This document shows, in pieces, positions 35,898 to 48,622 of a stretch of DNA of 64,000 nt; the first letter of the stretch is position 1; every line of letters begins with the position of its first letter. Source of the stretch: Alisma plantago-aquatica (Eukaryota; Streptophyta; Magnoliopsida; Alismatales; Alismataceae); NCBI GenBank assembly GCA_963693085.1, contig OY856411.1, positions 116,428,767 to 116,492,766 on the forward strand, read 5' to 3'. The translations under genes and the position numbers were made by a program. The notes under the pieces were generated by a model. It ran no database searches and was not told the DNA's origin. It was given only the letters and a program-made list of their open reading frames with translations.

Positions 35898-35909
35898 GCT
35901 CTGATACCA
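35898..35909 (-). other. Primer-binding site of Tekay-2, initiator-Met tRNA
   Basis: The minus strand reads TGGTATCAGAGC, six bases inside the LTR edge at 35916, the same spacing as in Tekay-1. Confidence 0.92.
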
Positions 35910-35915
35910 CTAATT

Positions 35916-38111
35916 TGTGACAGGCAACTTACAAACACAAGATTAACTCATGCGGAAGCGATTACTAGCAGTGGATTACTGAAAATCACTAAAAATTAAA
36001 ACCATTTATCACGAGATCCATTCACCGGAAAACTATTTCATTCAGAACCAAAGTAAAACATTACATACTGGCTCATTAGTACATCTCTCATACTATTCCT
36101 CTCGAGAATTACAACATTAACTTCTCTGTTAAACTGTACATCAGTAGTATAAAAATATCAAGGCATCAAGACAAAATCTCAGATTGAATTGTCAAAACAC
36201 TAACTCCTAGGACCCGAGAGTATAGAGACGACTCATAGGACTAACTATATAGAACCAGATAGCCAATGTATCCACCTGATGGATCAAAACTGTCCTTGTG
36301 GTTGCTAATGATCTTCCCCTGCAGAAGAGTTTCTGCCTTGATGTCTGCGTCTACCTAAAAACATTAAATCCCATGGGGATGAGACAATTATAAAAATTGC
36401 CCCAGCGGGAGATATAACTCTCTGCCAAAACATTGTCATTACAGTCTAATAGAAATAAACTGAGCAGTGGGATAATATTAATCAGTAGCAGATGAATCAA
36501 CATCTATACATATTAGAGCAACATTCTTATGCAAGTATTTCAGTTACAAACTTGATAAAGCAACATGTCTCATATTCAGTTTTATATCAAAGAAGATAGG
36601 TAACATTTATGTATCAGGGACATGCTAAGCAGTGTAACATCAACCAATAATTCTCATATTTCAATCTTGTACACAATACTCTACACGAATGATTATATTT
36701 TACAAATAGATTTAAGCTCTAAGGAGATGAGTTATACCACTCATACTCCAACCGACCATTTCTAGAATCGAAATTGGTACCATAAATAGGTCAATGGAAG
36801 AGCCGGATTCCCATGACCTCCCACATCCTGGTCAACAAAGGACTACAAGCATGACTGTGTCGACTGCTCAAATAGTATACTGGAACTTCGCTATAGAGTT
36901 ACAACATCTACTATACTCTCATCGGCAATCAAGAGCATTAATGTTTATCTCCATCGACCCGACATAAATTAACATTGGGAGATTAATGATACATCCATCC
37001 CAACCATCGAGAGATTTATGATACATCTATTCCGACACATGAAGGATTGAGAGGTTTAGTGTTTACCTTCCCTCAATATCTTCACCCGGACATAAGGATA
37101 TTTTCGCCCATTTACCCCCACATATTCAGAATATGTGAATTCCAAGAATTCCATAGAAAACCTGTTTCACCATTACCAACTACTAATGATGATGGATCTA
37201 TAGTCATAGCACTACATGAATAGATTTCACTTGATTAATTAAGTACATTTTCATATTCTTTTAGCATCAATCAAGTTCTAAAACACAACTTATTATGACA
37301 ATGTTATAAAGAAACATGTACTAATTTCATCAAATACTTAATTGTCTTTAACAGATATTGGGAACTCGGTCCCTTATTTTGAAACTGGGAATTCTCATCC
37401 CTTCTCAATTTCATCACCATAATCATATGGACCTGGGTAATTAAACCCTTAATTCCTTATTAAGCATTGTTACCATTTTTCCAGGTAACCATCACCTTTA
37501 GGTCAACTGACTAAGGCAATCATGATACTTGCTATTACAAGCATCACACATGGTACTTGAGGCCCAAACTCTCTTGTTACCTATTACCAGGAAACAAGGT
37601 ATATTTATGACACTCAAGGTACAATCACAACGGTAAATTAAACATCATAGCTCACACCTGGCCATGGTCATCATTTCAACATACCTACATGGTTAGCACA
37701 AATGACAACAATGATATCAATTGCTTATCAGAACCATGTACAACAATTATGAATTTACTATTCATGGGTAACACCACTATTCCCTTACTAGGGTTAGGGT
37801 TTCCAATTTCACGTCATATGAGTATAATCATCCCATTATCACATCAAAGATATGGTTTATCACCATATTGCCCAAGATTAGGGTTTGTTAAGCATTACAT
37901 AGAATTACCCTAAATTTGAGCTTCATAGAACATTAAATATCAAGGTTTCTAAAGAAACCATCCTTAGTTAGGGTTTCGCATCAAATTCACCCTATGGTAG
38001 GAACTATATTTAATAGTCCACAATTAGGGTTTACGATTCATCCCAATTAGGGTTTCATGCTCCATTACCCATAATTAGGGTTTACAATTCATCCCAATTA
38101 GGGTTCCATGT
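35916..38111 (-). repeat. 5' LTR of Tekay-2, inner part
   Basis: Begins on the plus strand with TGTGACAGGCAACTT and matches 23309-25550 of the other LTR. It is interrupted after CATGT (38107-38111) by the copia element and resumes at 52460. Confidence 0.88.
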
Positions 38112-39300
38112 TGTTGGTATGTATGCCCTGAGAGCCAATCATGGGATGATTGGTGGGATACATTAAGATTGATTTGATAAACATCAAAGGCAAGCTTCCA
38201 ATTCTTTCTGGTTTAGTCATATGAGATAGTGATAGAACAGATTGAATGTCTAGAGAATGACAATACTCAATGACGTATGCTTTCAGGTTTAGGACCTGAA
38301 CGATGAGATCATACGAATGCTAAGAGTTTGTACATTCTTGTTATATCCCTCGTCGGATGTCATTGCGGAAGGTAGATAGACAACAATGACACACAAGACT
38401 AGATTGTGGTGTTGGTTGATGACATAATCTCATTAGTCATGATATAGAAATATCAAACCAAACACATAGGTACTTGTTAGAGAACAAGTGTACCAGACAT
38501 ACCCACAATGAGTTTGACACATGGAACCATGACATGGTAGTCACAGTCAGTACTCACAGTGATGGTGGTGAGTGTGATTCTTTGACCTAAAATCACTACA
38601 GTCAACCCATGTCGTTGGGCACACTTTGATATCATCAAACACAGTCCTAAAACATGGGTTGTTATAAAGGTGATGATTGGGTGGCTTTGACACATGGGGA
38701 TTTTGAGGGGTGAGTGATAGATATGGGATTTGTCCCTCCTGAGGGAGTTTGATATCCATGGCCACTTGATGAGTAGGATTCAGAAAGTCATGCATGCATG
38801 TGTGAATTAGTATGTGATATTGATGTCGTAAATATCTCTTCCAATCTACTCTGAGATCAAGAAAGTAAATGAACGTTGACAGGATGAGTGTTCCATGCCT
38901 CGAGTTCATTCGGGATATCAGTTACGAAGGAATTATACATTCACTGTAACACCATTCACGGATTGTAGGATTGAAAGTTGTTCTCCAACTTTCTATTTGA
39001 CTTGGGTAGCATTGATGTGTGACTAGGCACCACTCTTTGCTTGTGAAGACATAAGTGTTACGGACTTTCACTGCCAACGTGAAATGGACCTGCAGGGTCA
39101 CACACATAGGATTTAACCTAGAAGAGGAGTTTTGTCCAAAAACAATGTTAAGATTGATTACTAAAGGAGTTTAGTAGTTCAATTAAACACTCAATCAATT
39201 AATAGCTCAGTATCATAATGTTCAAGGTGTTGGAATGATTTATTAGAGTATCAGATTGATTGAAACTGCAATTGACTATTTCTGCACAATCTGCACTACC

Positions 39301-39691
39301 AACCAATCGACTCATGTGATGAACCGATCGGCTCAGCTTGGTGAACCGATCGGCTTAGGTGGTGAGTCGATCGGCTCATGGACAGGGTGAAACTATTGCT
39401 TCAAGTGTTGAAACGATCGGTTCAACTGGTACAACTGAGCAAGTTGGGAAAGTAGGATTGGTGAGAAATTTCCTTTCATTTCACTTGCCCAATTTTATTG
39501 GGACAAGCATTGGTATTTAATACCAATTAGAAACAAAAGATGAAAAGTCAATCAGGAACTGACCAGGACCATGAACCGACAAGTTCAGAAGTGAACCGAC
39601 CGCTTCATGGGTCCCAACCGATCTGTTGAAGGGTCAATCGACCGGCTCAGGTCCCCAACCGACCATTTCAGTTGTGAAACGATCGGTTCAG
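39301..39691. repeat. Palindrome cluster GAACCGATCGGTTC in the copia U3
   Basis: Ten to eleven imperfect copies of the palindrome, such as GAACCGATCGGCTC (39321) and GAAACGATCGGTTC (39676), occur in 390 bp. The cluster ends about 100 bp upstream of the TATA box. The 3' LTR has the matching cluster at about 51412-51795. Confidence 0.88.
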
Positions 39692-39789
39692 GTTGTGAGT
39701 TGGTTGTTTTTGTGGAAAATCTTGAACCCTTCTACTCCTTCTTTAGTCCCGCATTGCTCGGGATAGAGAACCCTGTCCCGTGACCCTCC

Positions 39790-39798
39790 TATATATAT
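39790..39798 (+). promoter_or_regulatory. TATA box of the copia 5' LTR
   Basis: TATATATAT in a CCTCCTATATATATAGGG context. The 3' LTR has a similar TATATATA near 51896. Transcription would start about 30 bp downstream. Confidence 0.7.
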
Positions 39799-40356
39799 AG
39801 GGCTATTGGTAGCTTCTCAAAGAACAACTCAGTGCAACCAATTGCACTGTAAAGTTTTCTTTCTCTCTGGTTTTGGTAACTGAGAGAGACCGAGTAAGTG
39901 TTGCCCGATAAGGGAGGCACAGCAAGAGAAAGACAACTATAGAAAGTGACTGGTGGCAGGAGAGTGTGTCAGTGACTAATACGCTGACAGGAGGGTGTGA
40001 CTCCTTCCAATTCCTTATGGGACAAGGAGATTGGAGTTCCAGGTGGTCCGTGTGGACTACTTCAGAGGCGGGAGATTTCTGCCGCTCGAGGATAGTTGTC
40101 AATCCCCACAGTCCCGGTGAGACCAGGAGTCATCAGTCCCGGTGCGACCAGGAGCTGCACAGACAACGTCCAAGATCGGAGGTGAAGACTGTGCAAGATG
40201 TGCGGTATTGTCGTCGAGCAAGCCTCGGGACAAGGTATGATTCCACAAACCATCCTTTCCTATTGTATAGACGTTGATGCATTTCCTTGTCCTGGGTTTG
40301 GGGATGAGAAAATTTTTGTTTCCGTTGCCTTCTCAGCCTCCCCTAAAACCCGATAG

Positions 40357-40368
40357 TGGTATCAGAGC
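40357..40368 (+). other. Primer-binding site of the copia element, initiator-Met tRNA
   Basis: TGGTATCAGAGC, one base after the LTR end, is complementary to the 3' end of initiator methionine tRNA. Confidence 0.92.
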
Positions 40369-40808
40369 CACGTCAACTGCTCTATACTTTAGGATTATCG
40401 ATATGATCGATTTTGGTCTGTCTCCTTTATTTATTGCATACGATGTGAATAAAATTGGCTTTATGCATGTCCAATCCTAAATCCACAAATCCCAATATAC
40501 ATATATTATATGTAATATGAATGCACTCGATACATGTCACCCTTAAACTAGTTTATTGGTGGATGTATAGCGTGGTTATGGCCAATAAACCCTATCTATG
40601 TATGGTTGTATGTGGTTGCTTATATCTCAGTCTGCGCACTGATTCCCTTTCTCCTATTCCTGATGTAACTCGAAATATTTTGAGATTTCTTTCCTACCTT
40701 TTCTCCCCTCGAATGTAACTCAAGGTTTCTCTTTTTACAATGTAAAATAGGATAGAATTTTATTTCTTGTTATGTCAAAGAATGGAGGACATCTTGACGA
40801 CAGCTGAG

Positions 40809-41035
40809 ACGATCGGTTCAAGGCATGAACCGATCGATTGACGTTCGAGATGATCAGTTCAAGGAGTGAGCCGATCGGTTGATGACCGGTTCGAGGAGAG
40901 AGACGAGCGGGTGGTGGCCATGATGAGATGCACGACGACCAGGCAAACCGATCGGTTGGAGGAGCCAACTGATCGATTGGTGGCACCCAGCCGACCGGCC
41001 TGATGGCGAGCCGATCAGTCATGTGATGAGTTGAT
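40809..41035. repeat. Second GAACCGATCGGTTC cluster, in the copia leader
   Basis: About nine copies of the same palindrome as in the LTR, in both near-perfect (AACCGATCGGTT at 40945) and decayed forms. They lie between the primer-binding site and gag, so they would be part of the genomic RNA. A hairpin follows at about 41103-41129 (GTGATTCC and GGAATCAC). Confidence 0.85.
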
Positions 41036-41795
41036 CAAACCCAGAAAGGCAAAGCACAAAGTTCATCTTGTACAGGTTGCATGTGATGTAGACCTAGATG
41101 ACCGTGATTCCTCTTGGCTCAAGGAATCACACTAGGATGGCCATAATCATCGTTTTTATTGTTTTGCATGTTTTTTGTGGGATATAGCATGTATATGATA
41201 CGTACTATGTATTGTGGTGATTGGATATGTATATGTATATAAAAATCAAATCCCTAATTAAAATATTTAGTCTTATATGCCTTCCATTAGTGGCACACAT
41301 GAAAAACTCGACCGACCAAGCATAGGTTACGCCAAAGCGTGGTGCGCCCTCTATCTTGTGGAAGTGTGAAGGGTAAACATGTAGGTCTGCCAAAGCAGGG
41401 TGCATGTTTACCGTGTCGGCTTTTGGGTTATACTTAACTGGTGATTCTTAGAGCGTCTAAGCCCAGAGGTAAGGAATGTTCATGGCAAGGTGTTGTGCAT
41501 GTTCATTCATCAAGAGTTGCATATGATGCAATTGGCATGATGGCCTACCTAAATAGTCAAGATTGTGGGCGATCAGCCAAAGCTGACTCATGACTTGATG
41601 AAATATGGATCTTGCCCACTAGAAGGTTGTACGCTACAGTCTTCTGAATTGATGGTGAGGGCTATCAATTTGAAGTAAAATAGTGGGAGCGATAATTAAT
41701 TAAAGGCCTAATTATATCATCATCTTTTCAAATCAATCAAATAAGTCAAAAATGAGTTTTTGGACTAAAATTGCATATTTCCTTTTGTAGTACAA

Positions 41796-42650
41796 ATGGC
41801 AAAAAACAACAATCACTTTTCTTTGTGATCGTTCCTTGAAAAGGACAAGCTAAATGGGACAAACTTCCACGACTGGTATAGGACATTGAGAATTGTTCTC
41901 ATTCAAGAGTGAAAGCTCTATGTCTTGGATACTCCAATTCCAGAGGAACCTGCTTCTAATGCACCAAAGACAGAAAGGGATGCTTACAAGAAGCATTATA
42001 ATGATGCCATTGATGCAAAGTTCTTGATGTTGTGCTCTATGAACCACGAGTTGCAGAGACAACATGAGAACATGGGTGTCATTGAGATGATTCAGCATCT
42101 CAGGAACATGTATGAAGATCAGACACGGCAAGAGAGATACAATGTCTCAAGGTCATTGTTCAAGTGTGTCATGATAGAAGGAGATCCAGTTGGTCCTCAC
42201 ACACTCAAGATGATTGGGTATGTGGAGAACCTGACAAGACTGGGATTTCCACTGAGCCAAGAGTTGGCTACTGACGTGATACTACAATTTTTGCCAGAAT
42301 TCTACAGTCAGTTTGTGATGAACTACAACATGAACAACTTTGATAGGCCACTATCAGAGTTGTTGGGCATGTTGAGGACAGCCAATATATAGATGAAAAG
42401 GGAAAAGCCTAAGTCTGTGATGGTGATCATGAGCAAGAGAGGCAAGTCCAAGCGCAAGGGCAAGGGAAAAGCTAAGAAAGGTTCTGATGCTAGCCAGGAG
42501 CCTAAGTCATCTTCATCTCTCAAGGCCAAGGGAGGTGTGACCAAGAAAGGCAATTGCCACCATTGTCAAAAGCCAGGACATTGGAAAAGGAATTGTCCTC
42601 TCTATCTGGAAGAACAAAAGAAGAAGGAGGCGACTGATGTCTCCACTTAA
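41796..42650 (+). pseudogene. Copia gag with CCHC zinc knuckle
   Basis: The start is placed at 41796 (MAKNNNHF). The frame then gives LEKDKLNGTNFHDWYRTL, the standard opening of copia gag (UBN2 family), and continues through CSMNHELQRQ and LLGMLRTANI. A lysine-rich linker and one CCHC knuckle (CHHCQKPGHWKRNC, 42555-42596) follow. Length is 284 codons, about normal for copia gag. Stops lie at 41826 (TGA), 41910 (TGA) and 42390 (TAG), without frameshift. The capsid part between the second and third stops is uninterrupted for 159 codons. Confidence 0.85.
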
Positions 42651-43405
42651 AGGTGTCATGAAAGTAAACTTGTAACACGTTTGAGGTATATGATACCAAT
42701 ATGTAAAGTGTTTCCACCATAGATAGGATTACTTTAGTTTATTTTCAGCCTAAAAGGCATGTAATATAGTTATGAACTGTTGTTTCATATTTGCCAATAG
42801 ATAGAAACATTTTATTTCTGCATATTATATGACAATGATGGCAATCAATAAAGAGATGTTTCAATTTCTAAAGATATGATCTTTGCGTTAATGCATTATT
42901 TATCTTGTGGTCTTTGATATGCATAAGATAAAATGGTACCTAAAAGTTATAGATAACTCAAACAATCAAATTAGCATCAATCGTGAGAAATTCATTTCTA
43001 GTTTCCATGTGATGGATAAATCTAGACTCTTTTGGTTAGAGAACCAGTAAGAGACATGAATATCTTGGACATGATTAATAAATCTTCACTAAAGGTAGTG
43101 GGAGAATGATTATCCTATTAAGTATGATACATGTGATGTATTTACATACCTATTGGAACAAATGCTAATACTTCAAATGGTGTTTATAGAAATACCAATA
43201 TGAATATCTTGAAGTATTCAAGAATATCATAAATGAAGTACAAATTTGGTAAAGTATTAATTCTTGATGAGATCAATGAATGAAATACTTGGACCAAATG
43301 TTTGAAATCCTTATGAGTGATTATGGTAGTGTATCATAGTGAACTCATGATTAAGACATGGTGATGTCTAAATCAAGAAGGAGTCATACTCTAAGGAGTT
43401 AGAGA
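42651..43405 (+). pseudogene. Degenerate copia pol, left remnant (integrase-like trace)
   Basis: No long ORF. Around 43220-43330 a frame with several stops resembles part of the copia integrase core (EYFKNIINEVQ, then MKYLDQMFEILMSDYG). No protease motif is seen between gag and this trace. It ends at the LINE target duplication (43406-43419). The assignment rests on position and weak similarity. Confidence 0.5.
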
Positions 43406-43719
43406 ATGATTATCAAATATATTATTTTTTCTCGAGAATGCTTGTGCCTTTTTATTGATTTTTGGTAAAAGTTTACAGAAAAGAAAGTTGTGTATCTACA
43501 ACAAAGAACAGAAGAAAAGGAAAAGAAAGAATACAACTAAAAGAACAACTATAAGTTGTGCAGCCCTCGGAGATCAGTCTCAGTGTCTCTCCAGCAGGGT
43601 TAAGTGTTCCTTCTTCTGTTCTCAAAGAGAATGAGGTTTCTTTCGTGCCAAACTTGATTAAAAAAAGCAAGGCACGTGATGCAAGACTTTCTTTTGGAAA
43701 GAAGCACAAGACAATCATC

Positions 43720-46700
43720 TCAGGATTCAGGTGTGAGAGAGATCCAACCTTCGCCAGCCGCTTGTTTCCAGATTGTTTTAGTGTAACTACACTTCAGAAA
43801 GACATGGTGATTGTCTTCATAATCTGCTTCACATAGCAGACATCTAGAAATAATGGTCATGCCAAATCTTCTTATCACATCTTGAGTAGCAGTTCTATCT
43901 AGAAAAATTCTCCAAGACAATAGGTTATAAGATCGAGGTATATAGCTTCTCCAAATCACATTCGACCATACATGATTGGTGCTAGAAACTCTAACAGATT
44001 CCCAACAGAGTTTAAGAGAAGGAGATTCAACCCCTTTATATAAAATCTTGTCCTTATCAGCAAAAGGCATCTTCAGATTCGAAACAAAATCATTGAACTC
44101 TGTATGGATTCTCTTATTGCTCAAGGACCAAGCTTTGTTACAGATAAAATTGCTCAGATTGCCATAAAGACCCTTACCCAGTTTGAGAACATTAGCAGCA
44201 GCAAGGTAGTTAGAGAGAAGCTTCCCTCCAGGGATCCAGGGGTCTCTCCACAGCTTGATCGAAGAACCATCTCCAATCTTATAGGAAATATGAGGTATGA
44301 TCTTGTGTCTGTATCTGAGGCATTGCCTCCACATCCAAGAGCTATTAGGGTCACTCTAAACTGACCATATAGAGTCATTTTTAATGTATTTGCCATTGAT
44401 CCAACGAACCCAGAGATGATCTTTTTTTACTTGTGATGTTCCAAATGTTTCTAATAATGCCAGCTTCATTCATATCTTTAATCCTTCTTATACCAAGACC
44501 ACCTTCAATTTTCGGTTTACAAATAGTGTCCCAATCAATGAGATGAATTTTCCTTTCCATGTCTACACCCCCCCCCAAATAAAGTTTCGACATATTCTCT
44601 CAACTTCATCATGGAATAAGGAAGAGGAAAGGTAGAAGACCAGAAGAGATGAAGAGACATGAGAGTAGAGATAGTGAGTTCAACTCTTCCTCCAAATGAA
44701 AGGATCTTATGCTTTCAACCATCAAGCTTGGCTTTAATTTTGTCAATCAGAGCACCAAAATGGGATTTTCGTAGCTTACCACAAAACAGAGGTAGTCCAA
44801 GGTAGCGCATAGGGAACGTACCAGTAGGGATACCAAGTAAATTAGATATAGAGGCACCATCAGTGTTACAACAAAAAAACACATGACTTTTAGAGGAACT
44901 AATCTTCAAACCAGACTTCTCTCCAAAAATATTCAGGATCTCTTTAATAGCCAGAGCATTAGGAGAATCAGCTTCAAGAAAAAACATAACACCATTTACA
45001 AAAAGTAGATGGGAAACATGCATCTCAGAATTCCTAATAGGGTTAATATGGCCTTTCTTAACCGCATTGTTCATCATAGAAGTCAAGCCTTCCATAACTA
45101 AAACAAATATGTAAGGAGCAATAGGATCGCCCTGACGGATGCCATTGGATGGGAGAATAGCTTCTGAAGGTTGTCCATTTATCAGAATGTGAAAGCTACT
45201 AGTGCACATAACGGTGTGAATCCAATCAATCCAGCAACTAGGATAATTCATCTTGACTAGAATCTTAATAATGAAATCCCAACGAACATCATCATAAGCT
45301 TTAACAAGATCAGCCTTAATACACATTTTTGGCTTAGTTCCGGCCTTTTGAAAGTCACTAATAAGTTCCTTGGTTAAGAGAAGAGCATAAGATATGTGGT
45401 GATTCTTAATGAAGGCCACTTGGTTCTTACTGATCAGGGAATTAAGGATAGGTTGCAGCCTGTTAGCAAGCACCTTAGTGATGATCTTGAAAAGGAAGTT
45501 ACACAAAGCGATAGGCCTCCATTCTTTAACATTATTTGCCACTTTACTCTTAGGAATAAGAGTGATGTATGAATATTTGAGCTCCTTAATCATTTTACCT
45601 CTCTAAAAAAATTTCTTTACAGCCATAGTAACATCAGGGCCAATAACATCCCAGGTTTTCTTATAGAAGTGCCCATTGAAGCCATCGGGGCCTGGAGCCC
45701 GATCTCCATCCGCTTATTTTATAACTCTATCAATCTCATCATTAGTAACAATAAAGCAAAGGTGATCAAATTGTTCATTATTCAAGGAAGGAAGAAGCCA
45801 TTCATCATCCCATTCCATAGAGCAGTAATTGCCTTCGTCATATTGATTGTAGAGTTGGTCATAATAGTTCCAGATGTGACGGTTGATAGCCTCTTCATTA
45901 TAGAACATATCATTGTCTATCATAAGAGATTTTATATTATTACGGTTAGATCTTACTTCGACAGAGTTGTAGAAGAAGTCAGTATTTCTATCGCCAAGAT
46001 TAAGCCACTTCACCCTAGAAATCTTCTTAGCATAAGACTCCTCAGCATCAGCAGTAACAAGAGTGATCTTTCTCTTCTCATCAGCAACATCTCTGAGAGA
46101 GACCATCAAGAGACAAATCAGCATTTTTCTGAGCAATGATAGCTTCAATTTCTGTAGCCCTGGCATTGTCACAAAGATCACCATAGCTCTCCTTATTCCA
46201 CCTGATCAACTTCTCTTTCACATTTTTAAGTTTAAAAATAACCCTGAACATGGGGTTGCCTTTTATCTCAGAGCTCCAAGCATCTTTAACAACATCAAGT
46301 TCTGAAGAGTACATGCGTTAATAAATTTAAAGTAGCGCTTTCTTTTTATAGATTTGCCACTAATAGATATGGTAATCTCTCTATGATCACTGATAATAGT
46401 ATTCATAACTTCCCCCCAAACTTCCTTATAGTCTGAATAAAAGTCAACATTATAGAAACATCTATCTATCTTAGAGAGAATAATATCATGACCTTTTCTC
46501 CTATTGTCCCAGGTGAATAAAGGGACTTTCATATCTAGCTCAATGAGACTCATATCAGAAATAACATCATTGAAATCACGCATGGTTGTTCGAGGGTAGT
46601 TTCCTTTACCTCTTCTATCATCTGTAAACCTGATGGCATTGAAATCCCCTAGCAGAATCCACACTCTCCTACCAGGATTAATTCTCCTCATATCATCCCA

Positions 46701-47066
46701 TAGGGCTCTTCTCATCTTTTCCTCACTCTGTCCATAGATGGCAGTATTACAGAAGCCATTACCTTTGTACAAGGCTTTACAGTGGATAAAGTGGTCGCTT
46801 TCTTCGATCTTCACCAGATCAATCAGACTTTGATCCCATAGAATGATAATCCTCCCAAGGGGGTGAGAAGAATGATTAGAAACCCACTCCTTCTTAGGCC
46901 AGATATTGTGCATAGTTGTATTCATTTTTTTATATCTAATCTTTGTATCAATAATGAAGTTCAATGGACACCTTGTCTTATCAAGGTTGTCCTTGATTTT
47001 CTCCGGGTGTCCACGCCTATTCAGGCCACGAACATTCCAAGAGAAAATACCAAGGTAATCATCCAT
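43720..47066 (-). pseudogene. LINE ORF2 (endonuclease, reverse transcriptase, zf-RVT)
   Basis: Opens at 47066 with MDDYLGIFSWNVRGLNRRGH, the apurinic-type endonuclease start. Endonuclease motifs LLGDFNAIR and ISDHREI follow. The reverse transcriptase region (about 45610-44700) shows YITLIPK, EWRPIALCN, KADLVKAYDDV and NGIRQGDPIAPYIF. Its active-site box reads FVNG (44991-44999) where FADD is expected. The C-terminal zinc-binding reverse-transcriptase-associated domain is at about 44334-43720 (CLLCEADYEDNHHVFLKC). Frameshifts lie near 46290, 46110, 44572 (a run of nine C on the plus strand) and 44420, plus several stops. Dead copy. Confidence 0.88.
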
Positions 47067-48589
47067 TAGGGGGGGTTGACTGGAACTCTTCCAGCCACAG
47101 TAGTAGAGACAAACTCATCATCGATCTCATTGAGCTTTTCAAACATATTTGCTGCTACATTAGCAATTCTAGGTGTGCTTCTCTTAACTAGAGGATTTGG
47201 CTTAGTTGTAAGCTTTGGAGGTGAAGTCTTGTTCTTATGTCTAACTATGAGGAAACCATCATCATTGCTAGGAGATGCCATATTCACCTTCTCATTAACA
47301 TATCTTTGCATATGCAGTGGAACTCTCAAACCTCCTTCTGAGTTTCTGCCTTCAAAAGATCTTGTGCTTCTTCTATTGTCAACTAGGGAAGAGTGAGTGA
47401 TTTCCAACTCTCTTTGAGTTTGCTGAGGAGTTTCAATACAACCTATAGGGGGGTGAAGCTACAGGTACTCTTGGTATAACAATCTTGGTGTAACAATTGG
47501 TCCTCTCTGTGCTCGTTGTAGGGCTTCACTTGTAGAGCACACATTAGAACCAGAAGTTATGGAAATAGTAGGAGTGTCTGAAGAACTATTGTGGCCTTGT
47601 TGTAGATCCTCATTTGCAGTAACACCAGAGGAAGGGGGTACAAGGGACGCAACGGTAGCAGTTGTGTCATTACTGGAAGGACCAGGTGTAGGAGCTTCAG
47701 CATTAATCCCCTTTCCCGATTTCTTGTCCGAAGGCATCCATACTTTATTGCTTCTAGCATTATCCTTCTTGAAGAAGAAGATCTCCGATTAATGTCCGAA
47801 ACAACCACACAATTTACAGATTTCAGGCAACCATTCATACTGAACCTGAATAACATCTCTATCTCCACAGTCACTCCTCATGATGATCTCTGTAGGAAGC
47901 GTGGAGCTAGTCGATATTAAAACTTGAATTCGTGCATAATCATGCCTTCTCAGGGATTTAGTAGCATAATCAGCACAGATCGTCTTGCCTATGTAACTTC
48001 CTAAGAGGCCAAGAATCTCATCATCCTAGAATTCGAGGGGGAGACACAGAAACCTCATCCAAACTGGTATTTCTATAAGCCTCTCCTTCTCCAAAGGTTC
48101 CCCAATCTCCCATTTTTTAATAATCAAGGGTTTCCCTCCCACAAACTGCGGTCCACCTTCAACAACCGATTTCATATCATCCACATTCGTAAATTTCACG
48201 ATGAAAATGCTTCTGTTCCGTGGGATTACCCCAAACTCCGCTTTAGGTTTCCAGATCTGCTCAAAATGTCAGACAAGTGTTGGCCAATAAGGTTTCATCC
48301 CTACAACATAGCCTTCGATTGCCTTCGATCTCTTGTATCGAATTTCTCCATCAACTATCTCTGGCGGTGAGAACTGAAATTTTGTAATCTCCGCTTTCCT
48401 TCGATCACTCAGAAGATCCAACCATTTCTTCGAGGTTGATGCCGCAACAATCCCCTTCGCTTGGCTACCATGAGGTCTCGACCATTGAGAGCTAGGAGGA
48501 GGATTCAGAGAAGGATTCTGACCTCCACCTTGGATCGCCCCTTCCGTCACCACACCCTACGCTCCAGCCGATTTCAAACCTCCCACCAT
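47066..48589 (-). pseudogene. LINE ORF1 (DUF4283 and CCHC-type zinc knuckle)
   Basis: The start at 48589 gives MVGGLKSAGA and one continuous frame of 507 codons to the TAA that overlaps the ORF2 start. The DUF4283 domain typical of plant L1 ORF1 spans about residues 80-190 (YKRSKAIEGYVVG, FIVKFTNVDDMKSV, GGKPLIIKKWEIG). A zinc-knuckle-like segment (VQYEWLPEICKLCGCFGH) follows, then a long low-complexity C-terminal part. Five in-frame stops are present: TAG at 48557, TGA at 48269, TAG near 48027, TAA near 47790 and TAG at 47459. No frameshift was found. ORF1 proteins of this kind bind RNA. Confidence 0.85.
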
Positions 48590-48622
48590 CTTTGGATTGA
48601 ATATGATTATGATTATCAAATA

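Larger units (their letters stand above)
38112..40355 (+). repeat. 5' LTR of the copia element (2.24 kb)
   Basis: Begins TGTTGGTATGTATGCCC and ends at about 40355, where CCCGATA stands in place of CCCAACA of the 3' copy. Contains the GAACCGATCGGTTC cluster and a TATA box. ORFs within it are LTR shadows. Confidence 0.9.
43420..48608 (-). mobile_element. L1-type LINE retrotransposon, near full length
   Basis: Minus-strand non-LTR element of about 5.2 kb. ATGATTATCAAATA flanks it on both sides (43406-43419 and 48609-48622), a 14-bp target duplication, and the 3' end has a short A-rich tail (about 43420-43430). It carries ORF1 and ORF2 in the usual order and is inserted in the pol region of the copia element. 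Both ORFs are broken. It is the youngest layer of this nest. Confidence 0.9.

Noticed and set aside
38477..38909. Minus-strand ORFs of 72 and 120 aa, repeated at 50583-50950
   Set aside because: Both sets are in the two copia LTRs and run against the element; ordinary LTR shadows.
43473..43836. Plus-strand ORFs over the LINE 3' end
   Set aside because: Antisense shadows of LINE ORF2 and its 3' UTR.
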